Positions 32,025 through 41,400 of a stretch of DNA of 44,481 nt are shown here, piece after piece. The notes beneath the pieces were generated by a model. The model did not search any database. It was not told the DNA's origin and saw only the letters and a program-made list of their open reading frames with translations. The stretch lies in NCBI GenBank assembly GCA_036266975.1, contig DATAWZ010000129.1, forward strand, positions 1 to 44,481. Direction: 5' to 3'. Both the position numbers and the translations under genes were made by a program. Within the stretch, counting starts at the first letter, position 1. Each line of letters starts with the position of its first letter. The DNA comes from DATAWZ01 sp036266975. GTDB taxonomy: Bacteria; Actinomycetota; Thermoleophilia; Solirubrobacterales; Solirubrobacteraceae.

Positions 32025-34000
32025 GCGACGATCGAATCCCGCCCGTCGAGCGCCTGCTCGACCGCATCGACTGCCCGCGCGACCTGCACGCGCTCTCGGA
32101 CGACGAGCTCGTCCAGGTCGCCGAGGAGGTCCGCAGGCACATCATCGACACGGTGGGGGAGATCGGCGGCCACTTCGGCGCCAACCTCGGTACGTGCGAG
32201 CTCGCGGTCGCGCTGCACTCGCTGATGGACTCGCCGCGCGACAAGATCCTGTGGGACGTCGGCCATCAGGCCTATCCGCACAAGGTGCTCACCGGCCGGC
32301 GCGATCAGCTGCACACGATCCGCCAGTACCGCGGCCTGGCGCCGTTCTGCGCGCGCTTCGAGAGCGAGCACGACATCATGGGCGCCGGTCACGCCTCCAC
32401 CTCGGTCGGCTACGCCGTCGGGATGAAGGAGGGGATGCGCCTGCGGGGCGAGGTTGACTCCGGCAAGGTCGTGGCCGTCATCGGCGACGGCGCCATGACC
32501 GGCGGCGTCGCCTTCGAGGCGATCCATCAGGCCGGCGGCCTGGGCACGCCGATCGTCGTGGTGCTCAACGACAACGGCATGTCGATCGCGCCCAACGTCG
32601 GCGCGCTGTCGCGCTACTTCAACCGGATCCGCCTGAACCCCAAGCTCTGGCATGCCCGAGAAGAGGTCGAGGGCGGCCTGGTGCGCCTGCCGGCCGGGAT
32701 CGGCGCTGCCTTCGAGCGCCTCGGGCCGCACCTGAAGGAGTCGATCAAGGCCTTCTGGGCGCCCGGCCTGCTCTGGGAGGAGCTCGACTGGGTCTACACC
32801 GGCGTCATCGACGGCCACGACGTGCGCGCCCTGCGCGGCGCGTTGCGCGAGGCGCTCGCCGCCGAGCGCCCGGTGGTCGTGCACATCGCCACCGTCAAGG
32901 GCAAGGGCTTCGCTCCGGCCGAGCAGGGCGGCCTGGAGGGGATGGAGAAGTGGCACGCGGCCAAGCCGAAGTCGATCGCCAACGGCGCCCCCGCCAGCGC
33001 CCCGAAGTCGACGAGCGCCCGCGTGGCGCCGCCCGCCTACACGCAGGTGTTCGGCGAGGCGATGGTCGCCGAGTGCGCCCGCGATGATCGGGTGGTCGGG
33101 ATCACCGCGGCGATGAACTCCGGGACCGGCCTGAACATCCTGCAGAAGGCGATGCCCGAGCGCTACTTCGACGTCGGCATCGCCGAGCAGCAGGCGATCC
33201 TGTTCGCCGCGGGCCTCGCGCTCGAGGGCGTCAAGCCCGTCGCGGCGATCTACTCCACCTTCCTGCAGCGGGCGTTCGATCAGATCGTCCACGACGTCTG
33301 CCTGCAGCGGCTGAACGTCGTCTTCGCCATGGACCGCGCCGGCCTGGTCGGCGACGACGGGCCCACCCACCACGGCGTCTTCGACATCGCCTACCTGCGC
33401 TGCCTGCCCCACATGGTGCTGATGGCGCCGCGCGATGAGGCGATGCTCGTGAACATGCTCCACACCGCGCTGCGCTACGACGACGGACCGATCGCCCTGC
33501 GCTACCCGCGCGGCGAGGGACTCGGGGTCCCGCTGCCCCAGACGCCCACGCAGATTCCGATCGGCACCGGCGAGATCCTGCGCGAGGCGACCAACGGCGG
33601 CGCCCGCGTGGCGATCGTCGGCTACGGCACCGGCGTCGCGCTCGCGCTCGACGCCGCCGACCGCCTGGCCGCCCACGACATCGCCGTCACCGTCGCCGAC
33701 GCCCGGTTCGCCAAGCCGATCGACGCCCCCCTGATGGCCCAGCTCGCGGCCGAGCACGAGCTGCTCGTGACCGTTGAGGAGGGAGTGCTCGCCGGCGGCT
33801 TCGGCAGCGCGGTCTGGGAGACGCTCAACGATGCCGGCGCACGCAACCTGCGCATTCTGCGCGTCGGGCTGCCCGACCACTACGTCACGCACGGCAAGCC
33901 GGCGCTGCTGCACGCCGAGGTCGGCTTCACCGGCGAGCGGATCGCCGAGCGCATCACCGCGGCGATCCTCGAGCAGGATCCCGCGCTCGCTCAGGCCTGA
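32021..34000 (+). CDS. dxs: 1-deoxy-D-xylulose-5-phosphate synthase
   Basis: The first enzyme of the MEP isoprenoid pathway (pyruvate plus glyceraldehyde 3-phosphate to DXP), thiamine-diphosphate dependent. It is 659 aa, full length. ThDP/Mg site GDGAMTGG (155-162) with N183; GHASTSVG at about 123-130; second-domain signatures YFDVGIAEQQA and DRAGLVGDDGPTHHG. The GTG start overlaps the prenyl synthase stop. Two hairpins follow the stop as a likely terminator. Confidence 0.97.
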   Translation: MSDDRIPPVERLLDRIDCPRDLHALSDDELVQVAEEVRRHIIDTVGEIGGHFGANLGTCELAVALHSLMDSPRDKILWDVGHQAYPHKVLTGRRDQLHTIRQYRGLAPFCARFESEHDIMGAGHASTSVGYAVGMKEGMRLRGEVDSGKVVAVIGDGAMTGGVAFEAIHQAGGLGTPIVVVLNDNGMSIAPNVGALSRYFNRIRLNPKLWHAREEVEGGLVRLPAGIGAAFERLGPHLKESIKAFWAPGLLWEELDWVYTGVIDGHDVRALRGALREALAAERPVVVHIATVKGKGFAPAEQGGLEGMEKWHAAKPKSIANGAPASAPKSTSARVAPPAYTQVFGEAMVAECARDDRVVGITAAMNSGTGLNILQKAMPERYFDVGIAEQQAILFAAGLALEGVKPVAAIYSTFLQRAFDQIVHDVCLQRLNVVFAMDRAGLVGDDGPTHHGVFDIAYLRCLPHMVLMAPRDEAMLVNMLHTALRYDDGPIALRYPRGEGLGVPLPQTPTQIPIGTGEILREATNGGARVAIVGYGTGVALALDAADRLAAHDIAVTVADARFAKPIDAPLMAQLAAEHELLVTVEEGVLAGGFGSAVWETLNDAGARNLRILRVGLPDHYVTHGKPALLHAEVGFTGERIAERITAAILEQDPALAQA

Positions 34001-34005
34001 GCGGG

Positions 34006-34039
34006 CCTATCCCAATAGGGTCCGCACGCCCGGGTGCGG
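34006..34039 (+). terminator. Tandem hairpins after dxs
   Basis: CCTAT-CCCA-ATAGG (34006-34019) followed by CCGCAC-GCCCGG-GTGCGG (34022-34039). There is no T-run. It is a candidate end of the efp-dxs transcript. The rest of the 267-base gap to the collagen-like gene shows a TCAA (34161) without a matching GCCGATA and nothing else convincing. Confidence 0.5.
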
Positions 34040-34267
34040 CGCGGATCGGGTATCGCCCCTTGACGTGGCTCTGCCCTGTCTGGCCCACCCGTCCGCCTGC
34101 GTCCTTCGCCCGCCTGGCCCTGGAACGCCCCGGTCGCACGCCCCCTACCGGGATGGGCCCTCAAGCGCCGGGCGCCGGCGGTCGGCGAGAATCAGGGGCG
34201 GGAACCGCGCGTTCGGAGCGCGCGGCGTGTTCTCACTACCGCGTTCATCCCCAAGGAGAGGAGCTCC

Positions 34268-34861
34268 ATGAACCGCCCGTCTCGACGGCGCCCGTCCCCC
34301 TCGATGGCCGTCGCGCTGCTCGCCCTTGTCTTTGCGCTCGGAGGCACCGCCTGGGGTGCCGACGCGCTGGTCACCCCGTCCAAGGGGGCGCCGGCCGCCC
34401 ACGCGGCCGCGGCGGCGCGCGGCCTCCGCGGACGGCGCGGCAAGACCGGGAAAACGGGGAAGCCCGGCAAGACCGGCAAGACCGGCCCCACGGGCCCGGC
34501 CGGCCCTCAGGGGACGCAGGGCGCGCCCGGGGCCGCCGGTGCCTCCGGAACGGCCTTCCAGGGCTTTGCCGCCGTCTCCGCCTCGGGAGCGACCGTGGGC
34601 TCCTACAACGCGACCGTGACCGCGAAGTCGGCCGGCATCTTCTGCGTCGTGCCGGCGAGCGGGATCGACGCGCTCGGCTTCCCGCCGGTCGTGGTCGTGG
34701 ACGGCAGCGGCACGACCGCCGCGGGCGCCACGGCCGTTGACGTCTTCCCGGAGCAGAACTGCTCGACCGGGCAGTTCGAGGTCGACACCTACGCGCCCGG
34801 GGGCTCGCTGCTCTCCGGACCGTCGCTCGCGGACGAGGGGTTCGTCGTCGAGATCCCCTGA
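34268..34861 (+). CDS. Secreted protein with collagen-like Gly-X-Y repeat
   Basis: A 197-aa protein with a signal peptide (about 1-31, ending WGADA). An uninterrupted run of about 15 Gly-X-Y triplets spans residues 52-96, first Lys/Thr-rich (GKTGKTGKPGKTGKTG), then Pro/Ala-rich (GPTGPAGPQG). A beta-rich C-terminal domain with two Cys follows (CVVPASG and EQNCSTG). The repeat predicts trimerisation as a short triple helix presenting the C-terminal heads. The ATG at 34268 has a strong RBS, AAGGAGAGGAG, and a strong terminator follows, so it is probably a highly expressed single-gene unit. Function unknown; surface adhesion or matrix is a guess. Confidence 0.85.
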   Translation: MNRPSRRRPSPSMAVALLALVFALGGTAWGADALVTPSKGAPAAHAAAAARGLRGRRGKTGKTGKPGKTGKTGPTGPAGPQGTQGAPGAAGASGTAFQGFAAVSASGATVGSYNATVTAKSAGIFCVVPASGIDALGFPPVVVVDGSGTTAAGATAVDVFPEQNCSTGQFEVDTYAPGGSLLSGPSLADEGFVVEIP

Positions 34862-34870
34862 CCGCGCAGG

Positions 34871-34919
34871 CCGGAGAACGAAAAACGGCCCGCCATCAGA
34901 TGGCGGGCCGTTTCTCCGG
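34871..34919 (+). terminator. Strong intrinsic terminator after the collagen-like gene
   Basis: AAACGGCCCGCCAT (34883-34896) pairs with ATGGCGGGCCGTTT (34900-34913) around CAG; the outer CCGGAGAA (34871-34878) can pair with TTCTCCGG (34912-34919). A-rich on one side and T-rich on the other. Confidence 0.9.
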
Positions 34920-35037
34920 AGGGAGGGATGCTTCGCGACTTGGATGCTGACCAGCACGCACAGAAGTCCTGTGACGGTCATCACACTGGGCCCGATCAGG
35001 CGCTGACGGCGCGCCGCGGGCTACCGTGTGCGGGCAC

Positions 35038-35826
35038 ATGCCCAAGCAGCGGCTCGACACTCTGCTCACCGAGCGCGGGCTGCTGCCCACGCGCTCGCGC
35101 GCCGCGGCCTCGGTGATGGCCGGCCAGGTGCGGGTGGGACCCGATCGGCGGCGCGCGTCCAAGCCGAGCGAGATGGTCGACAGCGCCGTCCAGCTCGACG
35201 TTGACCGACCGCCGCCGTACGTGTCCCGCGGCGGGATCAAGCTCGCCAACGCGCTCGACGCGGCCGGGCTCGACCCTGCCGGACGCGACACGCTGGACGT
35301 CGGGGCGTCGACCGGCGGGTTCAGCGACTGCCTGCTGCAGCGCGGCGCCGCACGGGTCACCGCGGTCGACGTGGGCTACGGGCTGCTCGACCTGCGGCTG
35401 CGCGAGGACCCGCGCGTCACCGTCCTCGAGCGGGTGAACGCCCGCCACCTCGAGCCCGCGCAGCTCCCGTACGCGCCTGAGCTGATCACGCTCGACGTCT
35501 CGTTCATCTCGCTGACCCGCGTCCTGCCCGCCGTCCTGGCCTGCGCCACCGAGCGCTTCGACGCGCTGGCGATGATCAAGCCGCAGTTCGAGGTCGGCCG
35601 CGCCCGGGTGGGCAAGGGCGGCGTTGTACGCGACGTCGCGGCGCGCCGCGACGCCCTCGTCGCCGTGTCCGAATCGGTGCTCGGGCGCGGCTATTCGGTG
35701 CTCGGCCTGTACACCTCCGGGCTGCCGGGCCCCAAGGGCAACCGCGAGACGTTCGTGCAGGTCGCGGAGGCGGGCCGCTCGGGGCCGCCCGATCTCCAGG
35801 CCCTGGCGCGCGAGGTGGAGCCGTGA
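35038..35826 (+). CDS. tlyA: TlyA-family rRNA 2'-O-methyltransferase
   Basis: A 262-aa protein. The N-terminal S4 RNA-binding domain (MPKQRLDTLLTERGLLPTRS, about 1-60) is followed by a Rossmann-like FtsJ methyltransferase domain: RGGIKLANAL (Lys), LDVGASTGGFSDCLL (SAM site), LITLDVSFISL (Asp) and MIKPQFEVGR (Lys). Known members methylate C1409 of 16S and C1920 of 23S rRNA. The ATG at 35038 lies 10 bases after TACCGT (35022-35027), a possible leaderless promoter. GTGA overlap with nadK. Confidence 0.93.
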   Translation: MPKQRLDTLLTERGLLPTRSRAAASVMAGQVRVGPDRRRASKPSEMVDSAVQLDVDRPPPYVSRGGIKLANALDAAGLDPAGRDTLDVGASTGGFSDCLLQRGAARVTAVDVGYGLLDLRLREDPRVTVLERVNARHLEPAQLPYAPELITLDVSFISLTRVLPAVLACATERFDALAMIKPQFEVGRARVGKGGVVRDVAARRDALVAVSESVLGRGYSVLGLYTSGLPGPKGNRETFVQVAEAGRSGPPDLQALAREVEP

Positions 35827-36662
35827 GCCAGCGGCGCGCGACCGTCTTCACCCACCGGCGCCTCGGCGACACCGCCCCGGCCCTGCGGGCGGCGATCGCC
35901 GCCGCGGCCCGCGCGGGGTGGACGCTGTGTCTGGAGGAGGACGAGGCGGACAAGCACCAGATCGCCGAGCAGGAGGGCCTTCAGATCGCCTCGCCGCCGA
36001 GCGAGGAGCTCGACCTGTGCCTGGTGCTCGGCGGCGACGGGACGATCCTGCGCGCGCTGCGGCGCTACGCGCGCACCGGCGTGCCGGTGTTCGCGATCAA
36101 CTACGGCGAGGTCGGCTTCCTGGCCACGGCCGAGCCCGACGCCCTGGATGATGCGCTCCAGCGCGCGTTCGGCGGCGACTACGAGCTGCTCATGCTCCCG
36201 GCGGTCGAGCTCGGCTCGGCGCTCGCGTTCAACGACCTGGCCATCCACCGCAAGGTCGGCGAACGGGTCGCCGAGCTTGCCTTCGGCGTGCAGGGCGAGA
36301 CGCTCGGCCGCGTACGCTGCGACGGCCTGGTCGTCGCCACTCCCGCCGGCTCGACCGGCTACAACCTCGCCAACGGCGGCCCGGTGATGGCCTGGGGGGT
36401 CGAGGGATTCGTCGTCTCGTTCATCGCGCCGCACTCGCTCACGGCGCGGCCGCTGGTGGTCGCGCCGGCCGATCCGCTGGAGATCGAGAACCGCTCGCGC
36501 GAGGCGCTCGACGTCACCGTCGACGGGCGCCCGCACGGCGAGCTGGCCCCCGGCGAGAGCGTGCGCGTCGGGTTCGTCGAGCAGGTCGGGGTGATCGCCC
36601 AGCTCCCTCCGAGCTCCTTCTACCGGCGCCTGAGCCAGAAGTTCGGTCAGCTCACGAGCTGA
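35823..36662 (+). CDS. nadK: NAD kinase
   Basis: Phosphorylates NAD to NADP. It is 279 aa. GGDGT at 70-74 (LVLGGDGTILRALR), INYGEVGFLA, the NDLAIHRK segment (NE in most members, here ND), and PAGSTGYNLANGGP for the active site. The GTG start overlaps the tlyA stop; 61 bases separate it from recN. The tlyA-nadK-recN order is conserved in many Gram-positives. Confidence 0.95.
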   Translation: MSQRRATVFTHRRLGDTAPALRAAIAAAARAGWTLCLEEDEADKHQIAEQEGLQIASPPSEELDLCLVLGGDGTILRALRRYARTGVPVFAINYGEVGFLATAEPDALDDALQRAFGGDYELLMLPAVELGSALAFNDLAIHRKVGERVAELAFGVQGETLGRVRCDGLVVATPAGSTGYNLANGGPVMAWGVEGFVVSFIAPHSLTARPLVVAPADPLEIENRSREALDVTVDGRPHGELAPGESVRVGFVEQVGVIAQLPPSSFYRRLSQKFGQLTS

Positions 36663-36723
36663 CCGTCGCGGCCGCCGCCCGAGCCCGAGGATTCCGTCCC
36701 CTGGCGCTGGTACACCTCAGGCC

Positions 36724-38379
36724 GTGCTTTCCGAGCTGCGCGTAGAGAACCTGCTGCTGATCGAGAGCGCCCACCTCGAGCTCGGGGCGGGGCTGAACGT
36801 CCTCACGGGGGAGACGGGCGCCGGCAAGACCGTGCTCGCCCAGGCGCTTGACCTGCTGCTCGGCGGCCGCGCGCGGACCGGAATCGTCAGGCCCGGGGCG
36901 CGGGAGGCGTACGTCGAGGGCGTCTTCACACTGCCGCCCGAGCTCGAGCACGAGCGCGGTGAGCGCCTTCCGGCCGACGCGAGCGAGATCGTGCTCGCCC
37001 GCCGCGCCTCCACCGACGGGCGCACGCGGGCCTACATCTGCGGGCGCTCGGCGACGGTCGGTGATCTGCGTGAGCTCGGGGCGCGGCTGATCAGCTTCTA
37101 CGGACAGCACGAGCACCGCCGCCTGACGTTGGCGGCCGCGCAGCTGGAGATCCTCGACGGCGCGTGCGGGCCCGAGCAGCGCCAGCGCCTGCGCGCCTGC
37201 GCCGAGGCCCACGCCCGCGTGCGCGCCGCCGAGCAGCGACGCGAGGAGCTCGCCGACCGCGAGGGCGCCCGCGAGCGCGAGCTCGACCTGCTCGCCTTTG
37301 AGCTGGACGAGATCGAGCAGGTCGCGCCCGAGGAGGCCGAGCACGCCGAGCTCGTCCGCCGCCGCGAGCGGCTGCGCAGCCTGCAGGCGCTGCGCGAGGC
37401 GTGCGGCCACGCCGAGGGCGCGCTGGGCGCCGAGGGTGCCGGCGCCGTCGAGCTGCTCGCCGGCGCGGTGCAGCGGCTACACGTGGTGCAGGGGGCCGAC
37501 GCCGATCTCGATGCGCTCGCCGACCGCGCGCAGACGCTGAGCATCGACCTCGCCGACGTCGCCAGTGGCCTGGCCCGCTACCGCGAGACGCTGGAGTCGG
37601 AGCCGAGCGAGCTCGAGGCGGTCGAGGAGCGCCTGGCGGCGATCGAGCGCCTGATGCGCAAGCACGGCGGGTCGGTCGCCAGCGTGCTCGCCCACGCCGA
37701 GCGCTGCCGCGTGCGCCACGGCGAGCTCTCTGGCGCTGCCGAGGCCGGTGAGCAGGCCGCGCTCGAGCTCGCGCGGGCCCGGGCCGACCGCGACGAGCTG
37801 GTGGCGGCCCTGCGCGCGGCTCGCACGGACGCCGCGCCGCGGCTCGCCGAGGCGGTGCGCGAGCGCCTGCTCGAGCTGGCGATGGACCAAGCGCGGTTCT
37901 CGATCGAGCTGGCGCCCCGCGAGCCGGGACCGCACGGCGCCGACGGCGTGGAGTTCCTGATCGCCCCGAACCCCGGGGTGCCGGCCGGGCCGGTACGGGA
38001 GATCGCCTCCGGCGGGGAGCTCTCGAGGGTGATGCTCGCGCTGCTCGGCGTGGTCGACTCCGGCCCGGACCCGCGCGTGCTCGTCTTCGACGAGATCGAC
38101 GCCGGGGTCGGCGGTCAGACCTCGCGCGCCGTCGGTGAGCGGCTTCGCTCGCTCGGTCAGGCCGGACAGCTCGTGTGCATCACGCATCTGCCGCAGATCG
38201 CCTCACTGGCCGACCGGCATTTCTCGGTGGTCAAGCAGGCCGGCGACGGCTCGACCCGCACGACGGTGGTGCGGCTGGACGAGAAGGAGGTCGTCGGCGA
38301 GCTGGTCCGCATGCTCGGTGCCGGCGAGGACGACGTCGCCGCCCGCCGCCACGCCCGCGAGCTGCTGCGGGCCGCGTGA
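36724..38379 (+). CDS. recN: DNA repair protein RecN
   Basis: An SMC-like ATPase of 551 aa acting in double-strand-break repair. Walker A GETGAGKT (29-36) after LRVENLLLIESAHLEL; long Glu/Arg/Ala-rich coiled-coil arms (about 150-370); ABC signature ASGGELSRVML; Walker B VLVFDEIDAGVGG; and the ITHLPQIASLADRHF switch region. The start is GTG 36724, giving the canonical LSELRVENLLLIE N-terminus. Confidence 0.96.
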   Translation: MLSELRVENLLLIESAHLELGAGLNVLTGETGAGKTVLAQALDLLLGGRARTGIVRPGAREAYVEGVFTLPPELEHERGERLPADASEIVLARRASTDGRTRAYICGRSATVGDLRELGARLISFYGQHEHRRLTLAAAQLEILDGACGPEQRQRLRACAEAHARVRAAEQRREELADREGARERELDLLAFELDEIEQVAPEEAEHAELVRRRERLRSLQALREACGHAEGALGAEGAGAVELLAGAVQRLHVVQGADADLDALADRAQTLSIDLADVASGLARYRETLESEPSELEAVEERLAAIERLMRKHGGSVASVLAHAERCRVRHGELSGAAEAGEQAALELARARADRDELVAALRAARTDAAPRLAEAVRERLLELAMDQARFSIELAPREPGPHGADGVEFLIAPNPGVPAGPVREIASGGELSRVMLALLGVVDSGPDPRVLVFDEIDAGVGGQTSRAVGERLRSLGQAGQLVCITHLPQIASLADRHFSVVKQAGDGSTRTTVVRLDEKEVVGELVRMLGAGEDDVAARRHARELLRAA

Positions 38380-38460
38380 ACCTCGCACGGTGCGGAATCG
38401 GGGGGTTCGGGCACTCGGCCACCGCCGGAGGGGCATCTAAACTCTCAGTAACCCACGCGC

Positions 38461-40203
38461 ATGCCTGATCCCCGTCCCGCCGCCCCCACCAAGACTCGCT
38501 TCATCTTCGTCACCGGCGGGGTCGTCTCGTCGCTGGGCAAGGGCATCGCGGCCTCCTCGATCGGGCGCCTGCTCGTCTCGCGCGGCTTCACCGCGGCGCT
38601 GCAGAAGTTCGACCCCTACATCAACGTCGACCCGGGGACGATGTCGCCCTACCAACACGGCGAGGTCTTCGTCACCGAGGACGGCGCCGAGACCGACCTC
38701 GACCTGGGTCACTACGAGCGCTTCACCGACGCGAACACCAGCCGCGCCTCCAACGTCACCGCGGGCGGCATCTACAACGCGGTGATCCGCCGCGAGCGCC
38801 GCGGCGACTACCTGGGGGCCACCGGCCAGGTCGTGCCGCACATCACCGACGAGATCAAGCAGCGGGTCGCGCTGCTCGCCGAGAGCAGCGACGCCGACTT
38901 CGTGATCACCGAGATCGGCGGAACGGTGGGCGACATCGAGTCGCTGCCGTTCCTGGAGGCGATCCGCCAGTTCCCGGTCGACGTCGGCCGGCGGCGGTGC
39001 ATGTTCATCCACCTGACGCTGGTGCCCTACATCGGCCACGCCGGCGAGCTGAAGACCAAGCCCACCCAGCACTCGGTCAACGAGCTGCGCCGGATCGGCA
39101 TCGCGCCCGACATGATCATGTGCCGCTCGGAGGGCCGTCTCGGCCGCGACATCCGCCGCAAGATCGCGCTGTTCGCGAGCCTGCCCGAGCAGGCCGTCGT
39201 GTCGGCCTTCGACGTGGACAACATCTACAAGGTCCCGCTGGGCTTCCAGGAGGAGGGCGTCGACGAGGCGATCCTCGAGCACTACGGGCTCGAGGCTCCC
39301 GCGCCGGACCTCGACCGCTGGCGCGAACTCACCCGCCGCGCCGACGAGGCCACGGACACCGTGCGGATCGCGCTCGTGGGCAAGTACGTCCAGCTCGAGG
39401 ACGCCTACCTGTCGGTCTCCGAGGCGCTGCGCCACGCCGCGTTCGAGCACGGCTGCCGGGTGGGGATCGACTGGTTCGACTCCGAGACGGTCGGCGTGAC
39501 CGGCGAGGCGCGCGAACGCCTGCGCCGGGCCCACGGGATCCTCATCCCCGGCGGCTTCGGCGGACGCGGGATCGAGGGCAAGATCGCCGCCGCGCATCTG
39601 GCGCGCGTGGAGTCGATCCCTTACCTGGGGATCTGCCTGGGCATGCAGATCGCGGTCGCCGAGCTTGCGCGCCACCTCGCCGGCATGGAGGGCGCCAACT
39701 CGACCGAGTTCGACCCCGAGACGCCCTTCCCGGTGATCGACCTGCTCCCCGAGCAGAAGGAGGTCGCCGACCTGGGCGGCACGATGCGCCTGGGCGCCGA
39801 CCCGATCAAGCTGCACGCGGACACGCGCGCCCGCGAGGTCTACGGCGAGGCGGTCATCTACGAGCGTCACCGCCACCGCTACGAGGTCAACAACCTGCTG
39901 CGCAAGAAGCTCGAGGGCGCCGGACTGCGCGTGTCGGGGACCTCGCCGGACGAGCGACTGGTTGAGGTGATCGAGATCGAGGACCACCCGTTCTTCATCG
40001 CCTCCCAGTTCCATCCCGAGTTCAAGTCGCGCCCGGAGCGCCCCTCGCCGTTGTTCCGCGAGTTCGTCGCGGCCGCCCGCGAGCGGGCGCTCGCCGAGGC
40101 CGCCTCGCCCCCGAACGGGGCCCAGGAGGGGACCGAGATGCGCGTGCGCGACACCCGCGCGGAGCCCGAGCCGGGCGCCGCGCCCCCGCCGCCCTCTTCC
40201 TGA
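38461..40203 (+). CDS. pyrG: CTP synthase
   Basis: Makes CTP from UTP using glutamine. It is 580 aa. Synthetase domain (about 1-280) with FVTGGVVSSLGKGIAASSIG and DPYINVDPGTMSPYQHGEVF. Class I glutaminase domain with the nucleophile C392 in YLGICLGMQ and the His/Glu pair in SQFHPEFKSRP. The C-terminal tail of about 35 residues is acidic and Pro-rich and longer than usual. The ATG at 38461 lies behind TAAACT (38438-38443), a likely -10. Confidence 0.97.
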   Translation: MPDPRPAAPTKTRFIFVTGGVVSSLGKGIAASSIGRLLVSRGFTAALQKFDPYINVDPGTMSPYQHGEVFVTEDGAETDLDLGHYERFTDANTSRASNVTAGGIYNAVIRRERRGDYLGATGQVVPHITDEIKQRVALLAESSDADFVITEIGGTVGDIESLPFLEAIRQFPVDVGRRRCMFIHLTLVPYIGHAGELKTKPTQHSVNELRRIGIAPDMIMCRSEGRLGRDIRRKIALFASLPEQAVVSAFDVDNIYKVPLGFQEEGVDEAILEHYGLEAPAPDLDRWRELTRRADEATDTVRIALVGKYVQLEDAYLSVSEALRHAAFEHGCRVGIDWFDSETVGVTGEARERLRRAHGILIPGGFGGRGIEGKIAAAHLARVESIPYLGICLGMQIAVAELARHLAGMEGANSTEFDPETPFPVIDLLPEQKEVADLGGTMRLGADPIKLHADTRAREVYGEAVIYERHRHRYEVNNLLRKKLEGAGLRVSGTSPDERLVEVIEIEDHPFFIASQFHPEFKSRPERPSPLFREFVAAARERALAEAASPPNGAQEGTEMRVRDTRAEPEPGAAPPPPSS

Positions 40204-40208
40204 TCGCG

Positions 40209-41330
40209 GTGGACGAGCGCGAGCGGCTGCACGAGCTCTTCTGCGAGCTCTGCCGCCTGGACAGCCCCAGCGGGCGCGAGCAGGTCTGCGCCGAGCGCGT
40301 GCGAGCCGAGCTCGCCGACCTGGGCCTCAGCGTGAGCGAGGACGACGCCGCCGCGCAGATCGGCGCGGGCTGCGGCAACCTGCTCGCCCGCGCGCCCGGC
40401 CCGCCGGGGACGCCGCGGGTGCTGCTGTGCGCCCACATGGACACGGTCCCGGCGGCCGCGCCGATCGAACCCGAGCTCGTCGAGGGCTTCTACGCCAACG
40501 CCAACGAGGCGATCCTCGGCGCCGACAACAAGGCGGCGATCGCGGTGATCCTCGCCGTGCTGCGCCGGAGCGCGGAGCGCGGGGCGCCGGTGGCGCTCGA
40601 ATTGCTGTTCACGGTGGGAGAAGAGCGGGCGCTCGCGGGCGCCCGGGCGTTCGATGTTCATCAGCTGCAAAGCCCCACCGGGTACGTCTTCGATCACGCC
40701 ACCCCGATCGGCGAGATCATCACCGCGGCGCCGAGCTCCTATTCGCTGAGCGCGTCCTTCCGCGGCGCCGCGGCGCACGCCGGCATCTGTCCCGAGGCGG
40801 GGCGCAGCGCGATCGTCGCCGCTGCGCACGCGGTCGCGGCGATGCAGCTCGGCCGGCTGGACGAGCAGAGCACCGCGAACATCGGCGTGCTCGAGGGCGG
40901 CTCGGCGGTCAACGTCGTGCCCGAGCGCTGCACGCTGCGGGGCGAGGCGCGCAGCCTGGACGACGCACGCGCCGGCGAGGTCGTCGCGGCGATGGTCGAC
41001 CACATCCACGACGCCGCCAACCGCCCAGACTGCGAGTGCGACGTCGACGTGACGGTCGAGCGCCTGTACGGCGCCTACCGCGTGCCCGGCACCAGCGAAG
41101 CGCTGCGCGTCGCCGAGCGGGCGCTCGAGCGCCACGCGATCGCCCCGCGGCGGATCGCCACCGGCGGCGGCTCGGACGCCGCCGTCCTGCGCGCCGGGGG
41201 CGTGGACTGCGTGAACCTCGCCAACGGGACCGAGGCCGCCCACGAGCCGACCGAGCGCGTGAGCGCCGCCGCGCTGGACACGATGCTCGAGGTCGTCTGG
41301 TCGCTGCTGCAGGAGACGGCGGCCGCGTGA
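40209..41330 (+). CDS. M20 family metallopeptidase (peptidase T-like)
   Basis: A 373-aa cytosolic zinc exopeptidase. Zinc and catalytic residues: H76/D78 (LLCAHMDTVPAA), D106 (GADNKAA), E138/E139 (FTVGEERAL). A dimerisation lid with AAAHAGICPEAG and the C-terminal ATGGGSDAAVL and NGTEAAHEPTE (His) complete it. PepT-like tripeptidase is the best family guess; other M20 peptidases are possible. GTG start 5 bases after the pyrG stop. Confidence 0.88.
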   Translation: MDERERLHELFCELCRLDSPSGREQVCAERVRAELADLGLSVSEDDAAAQIGAGCGNLLARAPGPPGTPRVLLCAHMDTVPAAAPIEPELVEGFYANANEAILGADNKAAIAVILAVLRRSAERGAPVALELLFTVGEERALAGARAFDVHQLQSPTGYVFDHATPIGEIITAAPSSYSLSASFRGAAAHAGICPEAGRSAIVAAAHAVAAMQLGRLDEQSTANIGVLEGGSAVNVVPERCTLRGEARSLDDARAGEVVAAMVDHIHDAANRPDCECDVDVTVERLYGAYRVPGTSEALRVAERALERHAIAPRRIATGGGSDAAVLRAGGVDCVNLANGTEAAHEPTERVSAAALDTMLEVVWSLLQETAAA

Positions 41331-41400
41331 GCGTGATGCGCTTTGTTCGATTGGGGGCGCTATATGCCTCAAACTCGACAAAGTCCGCCGGGGGACGCGC
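41331..41400 (+). promoter_or_regulatory. AT-richer gap with inverted repeat before the Nudix gene
   Basis: CTTTGTTCGA (41341-41350) is nearly the reverse complement of TCGACAAAG (41375-41383), with a TATATG (41361-41366) in between. Base composition drops compared with both neighbours. It could be a promoter with an operator; no proven -35/-10 spacing. Confidence 0.35.

Noticed and set aside
34161..34190. A further sigma-28-like promoter before the collagen-like gene (TCAA at 34161).
   Set aside because: At the right distance the sequence reads GTCGGCG, matching GCCGATA at only 3 of 7 bases.
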